Assembly: GCA_900553815.1 (NCBI GenBank)
Contig: USEY01000002.1
Coordinates: 52,355 to 116,354, forward strand
Length of the DNA: 64,000 bases
Source of the DNA: an uncultured Bacteroides sp.
Lineage (GTDB): Bacteria > Bacteroidota > Bacteroidia > Bacteroidales > Bacteroidaceae
Direction: 5' to 3'
Below the pieces are notes generated by a model. The model saw only the letters and a program-made list of their open reading frames with translations. It was not told the origin of the DNA and searched no databases. Shown here piece by piece: positions 29,888 to 40,700 of the stretch. Position numbers and translations under genes: made by a program. Numbering within the stretch: the stretch's first letter is position 1; every line of letters starts with the position of its first letter.

Positions 29888-32800
29888 TTAGAAGGTCACA
29901 TTCAAACCAAACACATATTGGCGCGGTGTAGGATAAGAGTTCATATCAACACCCGGACGAAGGCCATCGAATGCGAAGCTGTTAACCTCAGGGTCATATC
30001 CGCTGTAGTCAGTAATGACAAAAGCATTCTTAACAGATGCGAATATAGAAGTATTCTGCAAACCTATCTTCTTCATCCAAGATTTGGGAAGGATATAGTT
30101 CAATGTAATATCAGAACATCTCAAGTAGCTTCCGTCTTCTACGTAACGATCCATCACCATGTTCTGTACGATGAAATTAGAAGAAGGATACAAGTTCGAT
30201 TTGTTTTCCGGAGTCCACATTCCTTCATACGCTTTCTTTGAGATTGTTCCGGCTTTTGTTCCCGGCGTATTGATATAGCGGTTGTTTACATTGATAATGT
30301 CACGGTCCTGTACTCCCGAGAAAGAAGCAGTAAGGCTCAAATCCTTCCAAGAGAATGAAGTCTGGAAGCCATAAGTAAATCCTGGATTTGGGTTACCAAT
30401 AATATTACGGTCTGAAGTATCTACTGAACCGTTACCATCGAAATCAACAAACTTCACATCACCTGCTACGGGTTTCTGACCCAATACATCCTTATAGTAT
30501 CCTGTAGTACCATCGGGTTTGGTGAAACGTACGCCCTGGTCAGTAATATCCTCTTCCTGAACAATTCCTTGCGTTACATAACCCAAGAACAATCCCGGTT
30601 CCTCGTTTTGCAAGAATACATGACCTACTCCGAAGTGGTCGCCAAGAGTATTACCATAATAACCGATTCTTTCACCCAAGCAACCGAATTCAGTAGGCAA
30701 CAGACCTAAATCTACAATCTTACTCTTGTTCTTACCAAAGTTACCAGAAACACTCCACTTCCAATCTTTTGAATCGATAATCTGTGCGGTCAACGTCAAT
30801 TCAACACCTTTGTTATCCAAAGATCCTTGGTTGTAATAAGTAGAAGAGAATCCAGCTGAACCTGGCAGATTTCTCGAAATCAACAAATCATTCGTACGCT
30901 TGATATAGAAATCAACTGTACCACTCAGGCGAGAGCGGAAAAGGCCAAAGTCAAAACCTGCATTCCAAGAAGCTGTCTTTTCCCATGTCAAACCATTATT
31001 AGGCAAGTTAGTAATAGTCAAAGTAGCCAACTGGTTGCCTGAACCGTCTGCATAGTGATTAGTACCACCTCCATACATGGAGAAAGTTGAATAAGGATTG
31101 ATACTTTGATTACCGGTCACACCATAGCTGACACGAAGCTTCAACTGGTTCAGCCAATCCACATCCTTCAAGAATTCTTCCTGTTCCATACGCCATGCCA
31201 CAGAAGCAGAGGGGAAGTAACCCCAACGATTACCCTTGGCAAACTTACTTGAACCATCGGCACGAAGAGAAGCTGTAATCAAATACTTATCCAAGAATGA
31301 CAGGTTGATACGACCCAAGTAAGAAAGCAGCTGATAGTCGCGCTGAATAGGCTCCTGATGCTGAACATTACCAGCCATGTGCATACCGTTCTCTCTCAAA
31401 TCAAACATTGTAAACTGTGTTCCAATCACGTTCTTGTTAAGGAACTTATACTGGTCGTAAGTAACACCTACTGTAGCATCCAAATTGGCAATGCTACCCA
31501 GCTTGGTATTATAGTTCAATACGTTTTCAACAGAATAGTTACTCTTATTCAAGTCTGACAAAGCCAGATAACCATTGTTGTTCATACCTTGATACAACTG
31601 CATGCCATACCAACGGCTACGGTCGTTCATATTCAAATTACCGCCGACACGCAGGTTGTACTGCAAGTTCTTCAGAATCTTCCACGACAGGTCCATACTC
31701 ATATTGAATGTCTTATCATTGGCCACATCCTCATAGTCGTTCAACCAACTAAAAATAGTGGTTTTGTTTTCAGCCTGGAATGAAGGGTCGTCCTCTGGCA
31801 TTTCAAAAGGAGCATAATCCAACGCTGTACGAGATATGGCTGTAGTAGAACCACCCAGCGTGCTACCACCGGCCATCATGTTGTTCTGGCGAAGAGAACC
31901 ACTGAATGTCATGTTCAAGTGAACTGTCTTAGACAAATCCATACCGATATTGGCACGCAGGTCGCCTTGCTTCAATCCTGTTTGCTTCACAGTACCATTG
32001 ATATCTTTAAAGTTGGCAGAAATATAATAAGTAACTTTGTCGCTTCCACCATTAACCGAAACTGAATAATTCTGCGAGAAAGCCGACTGGTAAATTTCCT
32101 TTTGCCAGTTGCGATACTGAATCAGATGATAAGTTTCAGAATTATTGGGATCGTATTTAGACAACGCGTCATTAAATACATATCTCACTTCATTACCTAC
32201 TACATAGAACGGATACTGTCCATTTGAAATACGAGAATTGATGTAATTAGCATGTTCTTCCAAGTTAGTCATCTCCATCAGACGAGTCGGCTCAGCAATC
32301 GTAAAGTTAGCACTTACATTGACTTTTGCTTTTCCTTGCTTACCTTTCTTAGTCGTTATCAAGATAACACCGTTTGCACCACGCGAACCATAAATAGCGG
32401 TAGAAGAAGCATCTTTCAAGATAGTGATGTCTTCAATGTCGGCCGGATTCAAAGCAGCCAACGGGTCTTGATTAATCTGGAAGTCACCGCTGATACCGGA
32501 AGAAGCGAATTCACCGGCAGAAGCCTGCGGCACATTGTCGATGACATACAACGGCTGATTATCACCACGCAAGGAGCTGGCACCACGAATAGTAATAGAA
32601 GAAGCGGCACCAACTGCCGAAGAAGCAGAACTAACCACCAGACCAGCCACCTTACCAGACAAAAGGTTGTCCAACGAAGTAGCCTTGGATGCGTCGTTCG
32701 GATTAGGACGCATGGTAGTCAACGCACCCGTCAAGTCTCCTTTACGAGCCGTACCATAACCTACAACAACCACTTCTTCCAGTGCTTGAGAGTCTTCTTG

Positions 32801-33094
32801 CAACTCTACATTGATAACAGTCTGCTTACCTACCTCAATTTCCTGAGTAGAGAAACCTATAAAAGTAAATACCAAAACAGATTTAGGACCACTTACCTGC
32901 AATGAATAATTTCCATTCAAATCCGTAATGGTTCCTACCGTAGTTCCCTTAACCTGAACATTAACTCCCGGCATACCTTCTTTAAGGTTGTCCACTACCC
33001 TACCTGTAATGGTCTGCCCTTGAGCCAGTGCTCCTACAGAGAACACCAACATAGAAACCACACATAAACAAAAATACTTTAACTGTGCTTTCAT
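29888..33094 (-). CDS. SusC-like TonB-dependent transporter (PUL1)
   Basis: Outer-membrane TonB-dependent importer of oligosaccharides. Signal peptide MKAQLKYFCLCVVSMLVFSVGALA; carboxypeptidase-regulatory-like domain (residues about 28-110, ITGRVVDNLKEGMPGVNVQVKGT); TonB box-like region EEVVVVGYGTARKGDLTGAL; plug domain with SITIRGASSLRGDNQPLYVIDNVP and DITILKDASSTAIYGSRGANGVILITTKKG; then the 22-strand barrel to the terminal Phe (FGLNVTF). The 1068-residue length is normal. First gene of PUL1, divergent from the hybrid regulator, with a -7 element at 33183-33190. Confidence 0.97.
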   Translation of the reverse strand: MKAQLKYFCLCVVSMLVFSVGALAQGQTITGRVVDNLKEGMPGVNVQVKGTTVGTITDLNGNYSLQVSGPKSVLVFTFIGFSTQEIEVGKQTVINVELQEDSQALEEVVVVGYGTARKGDLTGALTTMRPNPNDASKATSLDNLLSGKVAGLVVSSASSAVGAASSITIRGASSLRGDNQPLYVIDNVPQASAGEFASSGISGDFQINQDPLAALNPADIEDITILKDASSTAIYGSRGANGVILITTKKGKQGKAKVNVSANFTIAEPTRLMEMTNLEEHANYINSRISNGQYPFYVVGNEVRYVFNDALSKYDPNNSETYHLIQYRNWQKEIYQSAFSQNYSVSVNGGSDKVTYYISANFKDINGTVKQTGLKQGDLRANIGMDLSKTVHLNMTFSGSLRQNNMMAGGSTLGGSTTAISRTALDYAPFEMPEDDPSFQAENKTTIFSWLNDYEDVANDKTFNMSMDLSWKILKNLQYNLRVGGNLNMNDRSRWYGMQLYQGMNNNGYLALSDLNKSNYSVENVLNYNTKLGSIANLDATVGVTYDQYKFLNKNVIGTQFTMFDLRENGMHMAGNVQHQEPIQRDYQLLSYLGRINLSFLDKYLITASLRADGSSKFAKGNRWGYFPSASVAWRMEQEEFLKDVDWLNQLKLRVSYGVTGNQSINPYSTFSMYGGGTNHYADGSGNQLATLTITNLPNNGLTWEKTASWNAGFDFGLFRSRLSGTVDFYIKRTNDLLISRNLPGSAGFSSTYYNQGSLDNKGVELTLTAQIIDSKDWKWSVSGNFGKNKSKIVDLGLLPTEFGCLGERIGYYGNTLGDHFGVGHVFLQNEEPGLFLGYVTQGIVQEEDITDQGVRFTKPDGTTGYYKDVLGQKPVAGDVKFVDFDGNGSVDTSDRNIIGNPNPGFTYGFQTSFSWKDLSLTASFSGVQDRDIINVNNRYINTPGTKAGTISKKAYEGMWTPENKSNLYPSSNFIVQNMVMDRYVEDGSYLRCSDITLNYILPKSWMKKIGLQNTSIFASVKNAFVITDYSGYDPEVNSFAFDGLRPGVDMNSYPTPRQYVFGLNVTF

Positions 33095-33182
33095 TAATAC
33101 TTCGTTTTATTAGTTAAACTTATAATTGATAATCTTTGCCTCTTCTCAGGAGAGACCGGCGCCCTTGATAAAAATCACGTTG

Positions 33183-33190
33183 CAAATGTA
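33183..33190 (-). promoter_or_regulatory. Bacteroides -7 element for susC1
   Basis: CAAATGTA on the plus strand reads TACATTTG on the minus strand, matching TAnnTTTG, and gives a leader of about 80 nt to the susC start. No standard -33 is seen, as expected for an activator-dependent promoter. Confidence 0.6.
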
Positions 33191-33231
33191 GAGCTGATTA
33201 TTTTTCTTCACATTCATAAATAACTATTTTA

Positions 33232-33330
33232 CTTTCAATATTGACTAAGTAGACATTATTAGCCACCTCCTATCCATTCTTGGAAGATATAAAACGCTTC
33301 CAATTTTGATTTTTCACTTCCAAATTTGAC
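33232..33330. promoter_or_regulatory. Three CTTYCAA-type boxes, candidate operators of the hybrid regulator
   Basis: Near-identical 14-mers CTTCCAATTTTGAT (33297-33310) and CTTCCAAATTTGAC (33317-33330) lie 20 bp apart, and a third, CTTTCAATATTGAC, lies at 33232-33245. An inverted TTGGAAG is at 33280-33286. The third box is about 42 bp upstream of the susC -7 element; the second overlaps the regulator's own -33. Direct repeats at helical spacing suit AraC-type binding; the assignment is inference. Confidence 0.55.
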
Positions 33331-33356
33331 TATCTATTAATATTTGCATACATTTG
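33325..33356 (+). promoter_or_regulatory. Promoter of the hybrid two-component regulator
   Basis: A -33 TTTG (33325-33328) and a -7 TACATTTG (33349-33356) with 20 bp between them match the Bacteroides consensus exactly. The start codon follows 24 bp later. Confidence 0.7.
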
Positions 33357-33380
33357 TGAAGTAATTGAACGGACCCTACC

Positions 33381-36300
33381 ATGAAAGACATGCTACGAAT
33401 GACCTTATTCCTGGTCATCATAAGTTCCATTTTGACAGGACAAACAAGTATCGCCAGCAATTTCAGCTTTACGCAAATTGGTCTGCAACAAGAAATGCCT
33501 TCCTACGTTAATTACGTGTATGAAGAAAGCAATGGCATCGTTTGGCTGGACACCTCCAGCGGACTGATACGCTATGATGGCAAGGACCTGAAATATTACG
33601 CCATCCCCATTATCCGTTCAGTCAACAACTACAGAAGGATACTGCAAATCATCGAAGACCAGAAACACCAGCTATGGTTTCTCACCGTCAACGGACTGGT
33701 CAAATACTCCAAAACCAACGATAATTTTACCCCCTGCTATACTGCCAACGGACAGGAACTGATTTCCGCAGGTGCCGTTTGCCGCACACAAGACGGCCTC
33801 ATCTTCGGCGGAACCGACAAGCTCTACAAATACAGTTACGAAACCGATGAAATCAATGTTCTGACTGAACTAGGCTACAAAGAGGATTTTTTCATCCAAC
33901 GAATGAAATTCTGGGATCCGCACACCCTGATATGTTCCAACCGCGAGAAAGACATCTTGCTGTTCGACATAGACAACAAAAAGATACTGCCTACTTCCTT
34001 CTCCAAAACCAACAACTATGCCGACCTTTGCATTGACAACGAAGGCAACCTCTGGATAACCGACTATAACAACGGACTGAAAAGATACTCCAGAGAAGGT
34101 GAACTGACCGCACACTATACTTCGAAGAACTCTTCGCTCAGCAGCGACCTCGTGCTTTGCCTTACGCTGATAAAAGGGAAAATCTGGGCCGGCACCGATG
34201 GAGGCGGCATTAACATCATCGACCCCAAAGACGGCAGCGTACAAGTGCTGAAACACGAATCGGGCAACATACACTCCCTACCAGTCAACACCATTCTACA
34301 CATACATGGCAGCCAGAAAAGTAACAACATCTGGCTAGGGACCACCCGCGGAGGTCTTATCAACATCAGAGAGACCAACATGGTAACCTTCTCCAGCGTA
34401 TCCTTGGGCAACGACAAAGGTCTGAGCGAAAACACCGTCCTGAGCCTCTATCAGGAACCAAACTCCAGCACCATCTGGATAGGTACTGACGGCGGAGGAA
34501 TAAACTGCCTGGATGAAAACACCAATAAAATAAAGCACTATCCCAACACTTGGGACGACAAAGTGGTATCCATCTGCGGTTACTCCGACCATGAACTGTT
34601 GGTATCTATCTTCTCACAAGGTCTTTTCCTGTTCAATAAAGCCACAGGAGCCAAACACCCCTTCCAACTAAGCCAGACCAAGCTGGACAACTACATCAAA
34701 TACAGCCGTCTGTCTACCAACCTCTACAACGAAACGTCAGACAATATCCTGTTGCTTACCAACCCCATTGCCCGCTACCATATTCCTACCGGACAAACAA
34801 CGGAGATTGTCAACACCTCACACAACATTCCCCAAGGAATGCTATGCAATATTTCAGAAGACAGCATCTACTCTTATTACCATAACACGCAAGACATCTA
34901 CAAAATCAAGAAAGGAGGCACTGAACTGTTACCGGTCTTCCACTCTGATACAGCTTACTACATTAACTCTGCCGCCATGGACAGCAAAGGCGACTTCTGG
35001 ATAGTTGGCAGTACCGGGCTGTCTACCATCAGCAACGGCAAACTGACACACATCCACTGTTCACTTTTCAAGGAAGCCAAATCCATTCTGTGCGATGACA
35101 AGGGCCGCATCTGGATTGGTGCCGGACAGGACCTCTACTCTTACCACCCCAAAGAACAGAAATTCATCCTCTATGGCGAGTCAGACGGCTTGCAACGCAA
35201 CGAATACCTGCAAAAGCCCAAATTGCTATCCACCCACAAACGGGTATACATGGGAGGCGTAAACGGACTGCTCTGCATCAATGCTGATACCGATACCATT
35301 GCGCCAACCGACGAGAAAGATGCCACCGTCATTCTGCTCGACTTCACGGTGGGCGACGAGAACCAGCTCTACCAAGTGAAAGGCGGTAAAATAGCACTAC
35401 CTTGGAATACCCGCAACATTCAGCTGCGTTTTCTGGTAGCCGGCGACGACGTGCTGCGTCCACGCCTCTTCCACTATACGCTCGACAACCAGCAGGAAAA
35501 TGCCATCAGCAGCTACGACACTGAACTCAACATTCCCTCACTGGCATCGGGCACCTATCCTATCTGCGTCAGCTATACCAAGAAAGACGGCGGATGGTCC
35601 AAGCCCCAGCGTGTACTTACACTGGTCATACTGCCTCCCTGGTACAAATCATGGTGGTTTGTCACACTGATGTGCCTGCTGTGTCTTTTTACCATTTACC
35701 TCACCATCAAGGCGGCACTCAAGAAGAAAGACAACCGCATCAAATGGATGCTGAAAGAGCGTGAACAGGAAATCTATGAAGAGAAAGTACGCTTCCTCAT
35801 CAACATCAGCCACGAGCTGCGCACCCCCCTGACGCTTATCTATGCCCCGCTGAAGAAAATCATCGACTCCATACAGCCCACCGACCGCTACTTCAAGCAG
35901 CTGAACCTGGCCTTCAAGCAAGCACAACGCATGAAGGACCTCATCAGCATGGTGCTCGATGCACGGAAGATGGAAATGACCGCCACCCACCTCAACGTTC
36001 AAAGCTACAATCTGAACCAATGGGTCAAGGAAGTGTGCGACAACTTTGAAGGAGAAGAAAGCGACGAAAAGAAAATAGAACTGCAACTAGACGAGAACAT
36101 AGGCCAAGTAGACTTCGACCGCGAGAAGTGTATCGTCATCCTGTCCAACCTGCTGATGAACGCCCTCAAGCACAGCCCCCAAAAGTCCACCATACGGATT
36201 CAGACCGAATTCACCGATGACAAGAAAGGTGTCCGCATCTCCGTGTCCGACGAGGGCGAAGGACTGAAGAACGTCGACCCCGACAAACTCTTCGTCCGCT

Positions 36301-37337
36301 TCTATCAGGGAAGCAACGAGCAGAGCGGAAGCGGCATCGGACTATCCTACTCCAAGATACTGGTGGAGCTGCATAAAGGCAAAATCGGAGCCTACAACAA
36401 CCCCGAACGTGGTGCCACCTTCTACTTCGAACTGCCCCTGACCCAAAACGCCAGCAGCGCAGTGCCGCAAAACAACTCCTACCTCAACGAGCTGCTGTCG
36501 GCTCAGTCGTCCATCGAAATTGACATGCCCGACAAGGAGAAAATAAATACCGTCAGCCTGAAGGAAAACACCATACTGGTAGTAGACGATAACACCAACC
36601 TGGTGGAATACCTGGCCGACGAACTGAAGGAAATCTTCAAGCACGTGTTCGTGGCCTACGACGGCGAAACGGCCTACAAGATAGCCCGCGAGGAAAGTCC
36701 CGACATCATCGTCAGCGACGTCATGATGCCCGGTATGAACGGCTACGAGCTGTGCAAGGCCATCAAGGAAGACATCACCGTGAGCCACATCCCCATCATC
36801 CTGCTCACCGCCCGCAACGATGAGACCAGCCGACAGTATGGCTACATGCTGGGCGCCGACAGCTATCTGGAGAAGCCTTTCGAGATGGACAAGCTGCTCA
36901 ACAAGGTGGTCAACAAGCTCTACAACCGCGCACAGACCCGCCGCCACTACCAGCAGGTAGGAGAGCCCGAAATACAGGTGCCCGAAAGCGACTTGACGCA
37001 GAAGGACACCCTCTTTATGGACAAGCTGAACCAGGTTATCATCGACAACCTGGACAACACGGCTCTCGACATCCCCTTCCTGTGCAAGCAGATAGGCATG
37101 AGCCGAGCCTCGCTCTACAACAAGCTGAAGGCCATCACCGACATGGGAGCCAACGACTACATCAACAAAATCAGGATAGAGCAGGCCATGGCCCTCATTG
37201 CCGAAGGAAACCTGAACTTCACCGAGATTTCGGAAAAGGTAGGCTTCGCGTCGCCACGCTATTTTAGCACATCCTTCAAGCAGTACACCGGAAAGACGCC
37301 TACACAGTACAAGAAAGATAACGGACAAGGCGCCTGA
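33381..37337 (+). CDS. Hybrid two-component system regulator (HTCS) of PUL1
   Basis: Single-chain inner-membrane sensor and transcription activator. Signal sequence; periplasmic two-bladed sensor of Reg_prop repeats (repeated NIWLGT, TIWIGTDGGG, RIWIGAG) to about residue 690; Y_Y_Y domain; transmembrane helix about 757-780; HisKA with NISHELRTPLT (His near 811); HATPase with NLLMNALKHSP and DEGEGL; receiver ILVVDDN with phospho-acceptor Asp near 1113 in SDVMMPGMNGYEL; C-terminal AraC-type HTH with MSRASLYNKLKAITDMGANDYI and EKVGFASPRYFSTSFKQYTG. All catalytic residues I looked for are present. Divergent from susC1, so it is expected to bind an oligosaccharide from the PUL1 substrate and activate that operon. 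Confidence 0.97.
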   Translation: MKDMLRMTLFLVIISSILTGQTSIASNFSFTQIGLQQEMPSYVNYVYEESNGIVWLDTSSGLIRYDGKDLKYYAIPIIRSVNNYRRILQIIEDQKHQLWFLTVNGLVKYSKTNDNFTPCYTANGQELISAGAVCRTQDGLIFGGTDKLYKYSYETDEINVLTELGYKEDFFIQRMKFWDPHTLICSNREKDILLFDIDNKKILPTSFSKTNNYADLCIDNEGNLWITDYNNGLKRYSREGELTAHYTSKNSSLSSDLVLCLTLIKGKIWAGTDGGGINIIDPKDGSVQVLKHESGNIHSLPVNTILHIHGSQKSNNIWLGTTRGGLINIRETNMVTFSSVSLGNDKGLSENTVLSLYQEPNSSTIWIGTDGGGINCLDENTNKIKHYPNTWDDKVVSICGYSDHELLVSIFSQGLFLFNKATGAKHPFQLSQTKLDNYIKYSRLSTNLYNETSDNILLLTNPIARYHIPTGQTTEIVNTSHNIPQGMLCNISEDSIYSYYHNTQDIYKIKKGGTELLPVFHSDTAYYINSAAMDSKGDFWIVGSTGLSTISNGKLTHIHCSLFKEAKSILCDDKGRIWIGAGQDLYSYHPKEQKFILYGESDGLQRNEYLQKPKLLSTHKRVYMGGVNGLLCINADTDTIAPTDEKDATVILLDFTVGDENQLYQVKGGKIALPWNTRNIQLRFLVAGDDVLRPRLFHYTLDNQQENAISSYDTELNIPSLASGTYPICVSYTKKDGGWSKPQRVLTLVILPPWYKSWWFVTLMCLLCLFTIYLTIKAALKKKDNRIKWMLKEREQEIYEEKVRFLINISHELRTPLTLIYAPLKKIIDSIQPTDRYFKQLNLAFKQAQRMKDLISMVLDARKMEMTATHLNVQSYNLNQWVKEVCDNFEGEESDEKKIELQLDENIGQVDFDREKCIVILSNLLMNALKHSPQKSTIRIQTEFTDDKKGVRISVSDEGEGLKNVDPDKLFVRFYQGSNEQSGSGIGLSYSKILVELHKGKIGAYNNPERGATFYFELPLTQNASSAVPQNNSYLNELLSAQSSIEIDMPDKEKINTVSLKENTILVVDDNTNLVEYLADELKEIFKHVFVAYDGETAYKIAREESPDIIVSDVMMPGMNGYELCKAIKEDITVSHIPIILLTARNDETSRQYGYMLGADSYLEKPFEMDKLLNKVVNKLYNRAQTRRHYQQVGEPEIQVPESDLTQKDTLFMDKLNQVIIDNLDNTALDIPFLCKQIGMSRASLYNKLKAITDMGANDYINKIRIEQAMALIAEGNLNFTEISEKVGFASPRYFSTSFKQYTGKTPTQYKKDNGQGA

Positions 37338-37358
37338 GAACGGAAAATCCGTACTCAA

Positions 37359-37456
37359 ATCTCTATCTTTAGCCTGAAGATAGACATCTGCAACCTAAAG
37401 ATGCATATCTTCAGCCTAAAGACAGCCATCTTCAGGCTGAAGATAGAGCAACCAAC
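37359..37456. repeat. 21-bp periodic palindromic array (family C)
   Basis: Units start at 37373, 37394, 37415 and 37436, exactly 21 bp apart, built from AGCCTAAAGAT and its complement ATCTTCAGGCT. A partial unit precedes them. It lies just after the regulator stop codon, before the hairpin at 37587. Confidence 0.8.
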
Positions 37457-37586
37457 AGGCATCGGACAACTTTGCGCCGGCCTTTGCCAACTTTTTCCCG
37501 CACATCCATTCCGCAAATATCCCGGTCGCATTGGCAGCCGAGTAGAGTACCTGCGTCCGAATGCCCGCACACTGGACCATAAAGCA

Positions 37587-37632
37587 GGCGGATGAGTCCG
37601 ACGACGCTTACCGTCAGTCGGTCTCATCCGCC
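37587..37632. terminator. Bidirectional hairpin between regulator and GH2
   Basis: Arms GGCGGATGAG (37587-37596) and CTCATCCGCC (37623-37632), extended inward by TCCGAC with GTCGGT (one mismatch). It sits in the convergent gap between the + regulator and the - GH2 gene. Confidence 0.7.
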
Positions 37633-37707
37633 TTGTCATGTCAGCCACATCGGGAAACAGGGCACCGACTCCCAAGCCGGAGCATGCCCGCTTCCTGCAT
37701 GTACCGC

Positions 37708-40700
37708 CTATTTCACGTTATAGCCCGTCACCAGCAGCTTGGGCGCATTGCCGCGCGTGTCCACATCCTTCCAGCGGATGCTGACCTCCTTCTTCTCGCC
37801 GGGCAGCAAGGAGAAGTAGTTGTCCGAGTAGAACACCGGCAGGAACTGCTTGCCGTCCTGCTCGCCCACAAGGTTCAGGCGCACCATTAGGGTTGGCACG
37901 TCCGAGGCGTTCTCCAGGCTTACCTTCGTCTGCCAGTCACCATCAACCTCCTGCGGAGTGTCCATGTTCCACTTCAGGCTGGTCTTCGGCAAGGTTTTCA
38001 GTGCCTGATAGTTGTTCTCCTTCAAGGTGCGGTGATAGAAGTTATCCGAAACCACCCGTTCTCCTTCCTTCAGCCACAGTTTAATGAAGTGTACCTCCGA
38101 CAGTCCGTCGGGGAATTCCAGCTTGATGCACTTCTCGGTGCTGTCTTCCCGGCTGTCCACCTGTGCCGTCTTCTGCCAGGCCACCGAGCCGTCCATGTTC
38201 AGCACCTGCGCCTCGGCCACCAGTCCGGTGTGCTGTCCGGCGCTGTAGTTCACCACCTCCACTTCATCGGTAGCCGGATTCCACTGTATGTGCAGCGGTT
38301 CCGAAGCCTTCTTGATGCCAAAGTAAGCGGCCGTAGGCTCGAAGAAGTAATCGTAGGTCTGCCATACCATCGACGGCCAGCACGGATGGCTCATCCACAT
38401 CAGCAGTCCCATGCGCTTCTTGCTGCGCGACTCGAACATGCTGCGGTGTCCGTCGTAGTTCACCCACTGCGCCAGTTCGCAGAACTCCTGCGCGCTTTGG
38501 GGCTGTCCGTAGCCTTCGGCAATGATTTGATTGAACGACGTCGCCCCCTGTGCGCCCTCCAGCGTATAGTCGTGCATGCCCCACTCGTTCGACTGCGGCC
38601 ACAGGCCTTCGGGCGAATAGGTGCGGAGGAAGCTTTCGTAGGTCATCACGTTGGGCATGCCGCGCTCGCTGTGGAAGCGGTCGTTGCCGGCCTCCAGCGT
38701 GAAGTAAGTCTTGGCGGGCAGCATGCGGTAAGGGCCGTGGCCGCTCACCACGTCATCGGCCGAGCTCGATATGTAGTGCATGCCCGGATGCTCGTCTTTC
38801 ACAATCTTCCTCAGTCCCTTGTCAATGTACGGCGTCGGATAGCCCTCGTTGCGTCCGCAATACAGGCCTATGGAGGCGTGGCTGCGGATGCGTTTCACGT
38901 AGTCTTCGGCGTTATCCAGGAACATATCGGGATAGTAGGGGTCGGGACCGTCGGCCGGGTTGGCCAGCCAGAAGTCCTGCCATATCATGATGCCGTACTT
39001 GTCGCAGGCGTCGTACAGCTCTTCATCGCCAATCATGCCCACCCAGTTGCGCAGCATCGTAAAGTTCATGTCGGCATGGTAGGCCACGGCTGTCTCGTAT
39101 TCGCGTCCACGGTAGTTCAGGTTCGACTCGCTGAAGCCCCAGTTGCCGCCGCGGCCAATGAAGCGCCGGCCGTTGACGTAGAGGTTCAGCACGTGGTTGA
39201 TCTCGTCGAAGGTCATCTGCCGCAAGCCCACCTTGAAGTCCTTGGAGTCAGACGGTTGTCCACCCACCACGAAAGTGAAATTAGCATCATACAGGTAAGG
39301 AGTTCCGTATCCGTTGGGCCACCACAGGCGCGGATTCTCCACATGCAGCTGCGGATAGTCCTGGGCGTTGAACACCACGGTACGTTCTTCCTGCGGTGCC
39401 AGCTTGACGGGCTGTTCAAAGGCCACGTCACCTACCCGTCCCTTCAGCACGCCTTCCACCTGTGTGGCGGCATGGTTCTTCACCACTACCTCGGCTGTCA
39501 GCGTGGCTGCCGTGGTGTCAGGCAGGGCCAGTACGGTCTGTACGTAGGGGTCTTGTACGGTCACGGCTCCGGTGGTGGTCAGGTAGACGTCGTTCCAGAT
39601 ACCTATGTTACGGCCGCGCACGGTCGGAATCCAGTCCCAGCCAATGGAGGCATGGAATGTAGGATTGTCAGCACCCAAGATGCCGCCGTTGAAGTCGGGG
39701 CTCTGCTTGTTCTTCTCCTTCACGGCGCCTATGTGCAGGTTCTTCACAATCTGCACGGCCAGCACATTCTTGCCGGGGCGTACGAGGTCCGTCACGTCGA
39801 ACTTGCCGCGCTTGAAGGCTCCTTCCAGGTTGCCTGCCTTCTGGCCGTTCAGGTAGATGTTGGCTTTCCAGTTGATGCCGTCGAAGTTCAGGAACACGCG
39901 TTCACGGCCGAAGTCGGCGGGCATCTCAAACTCGTCGCGGTACCAGAAATCGGAATTGAAGAACGACTCGGAAACGGTCAGTTGGTTGTCGGCATAGTTG
40001 GGGTCGGCTATGGCACCCACGTTCTTGTAGCTGCTCAACACCGTACCCGGCACGGTGGCCACTACCCAGCTTTGGGTCTGATAGTCGGGCTTGGATATTT
40101 CTTCGCCGCTGCCCTTCACCTCCGAGGCGCGCTGCAACATCCATCCGCCGCCCGACAGGCTCATCCGTCCCTGCTCCACGGCAGGCATCCCGGCAGGCCG
40201 GGCCACCAGTCCGCCCTTGCCCATCACTTGCAGCTCGCTCAATACATATCGGTCGCCGTCGGCCGACTTATTCATGCAGACGCGCACGTAGCGTGCCTTG
40301 CCGTCCACGGCTATCTCGTCGGTCAGCCTTTCGCCGCCCGGCAGTGCAGCCAGGTCGGTCCAGGTTTGTGCGTCGTCCGAGGCCTGTATCTTGCCATCCA
40401 CGGCCTTGTTCACCCAGTGCAGCACCACCTTGTCAAAGTCGGAGCGCGAACCCAAGTCGACGTAAATCCACTCCTGTCCTGTTCCCGCACTCATCCAGGC
40501 GCTGGTGAACAGACTGGAAGGCTTCATTTCGATGTCACCGCCGGCATTACTGAAGCGCATGTCAGTGAACGACCACTCGTAAGCACCGGCCATCTTCAGC
40601 CGCAATCTGTAGTAAGTATATGTTTCCGCTGCCGGGAAATCAAAGACGTCATTCAGCTGCCGCATGGGCATGCTCACCTGTTCCGTCTGCTTATTGGGGT

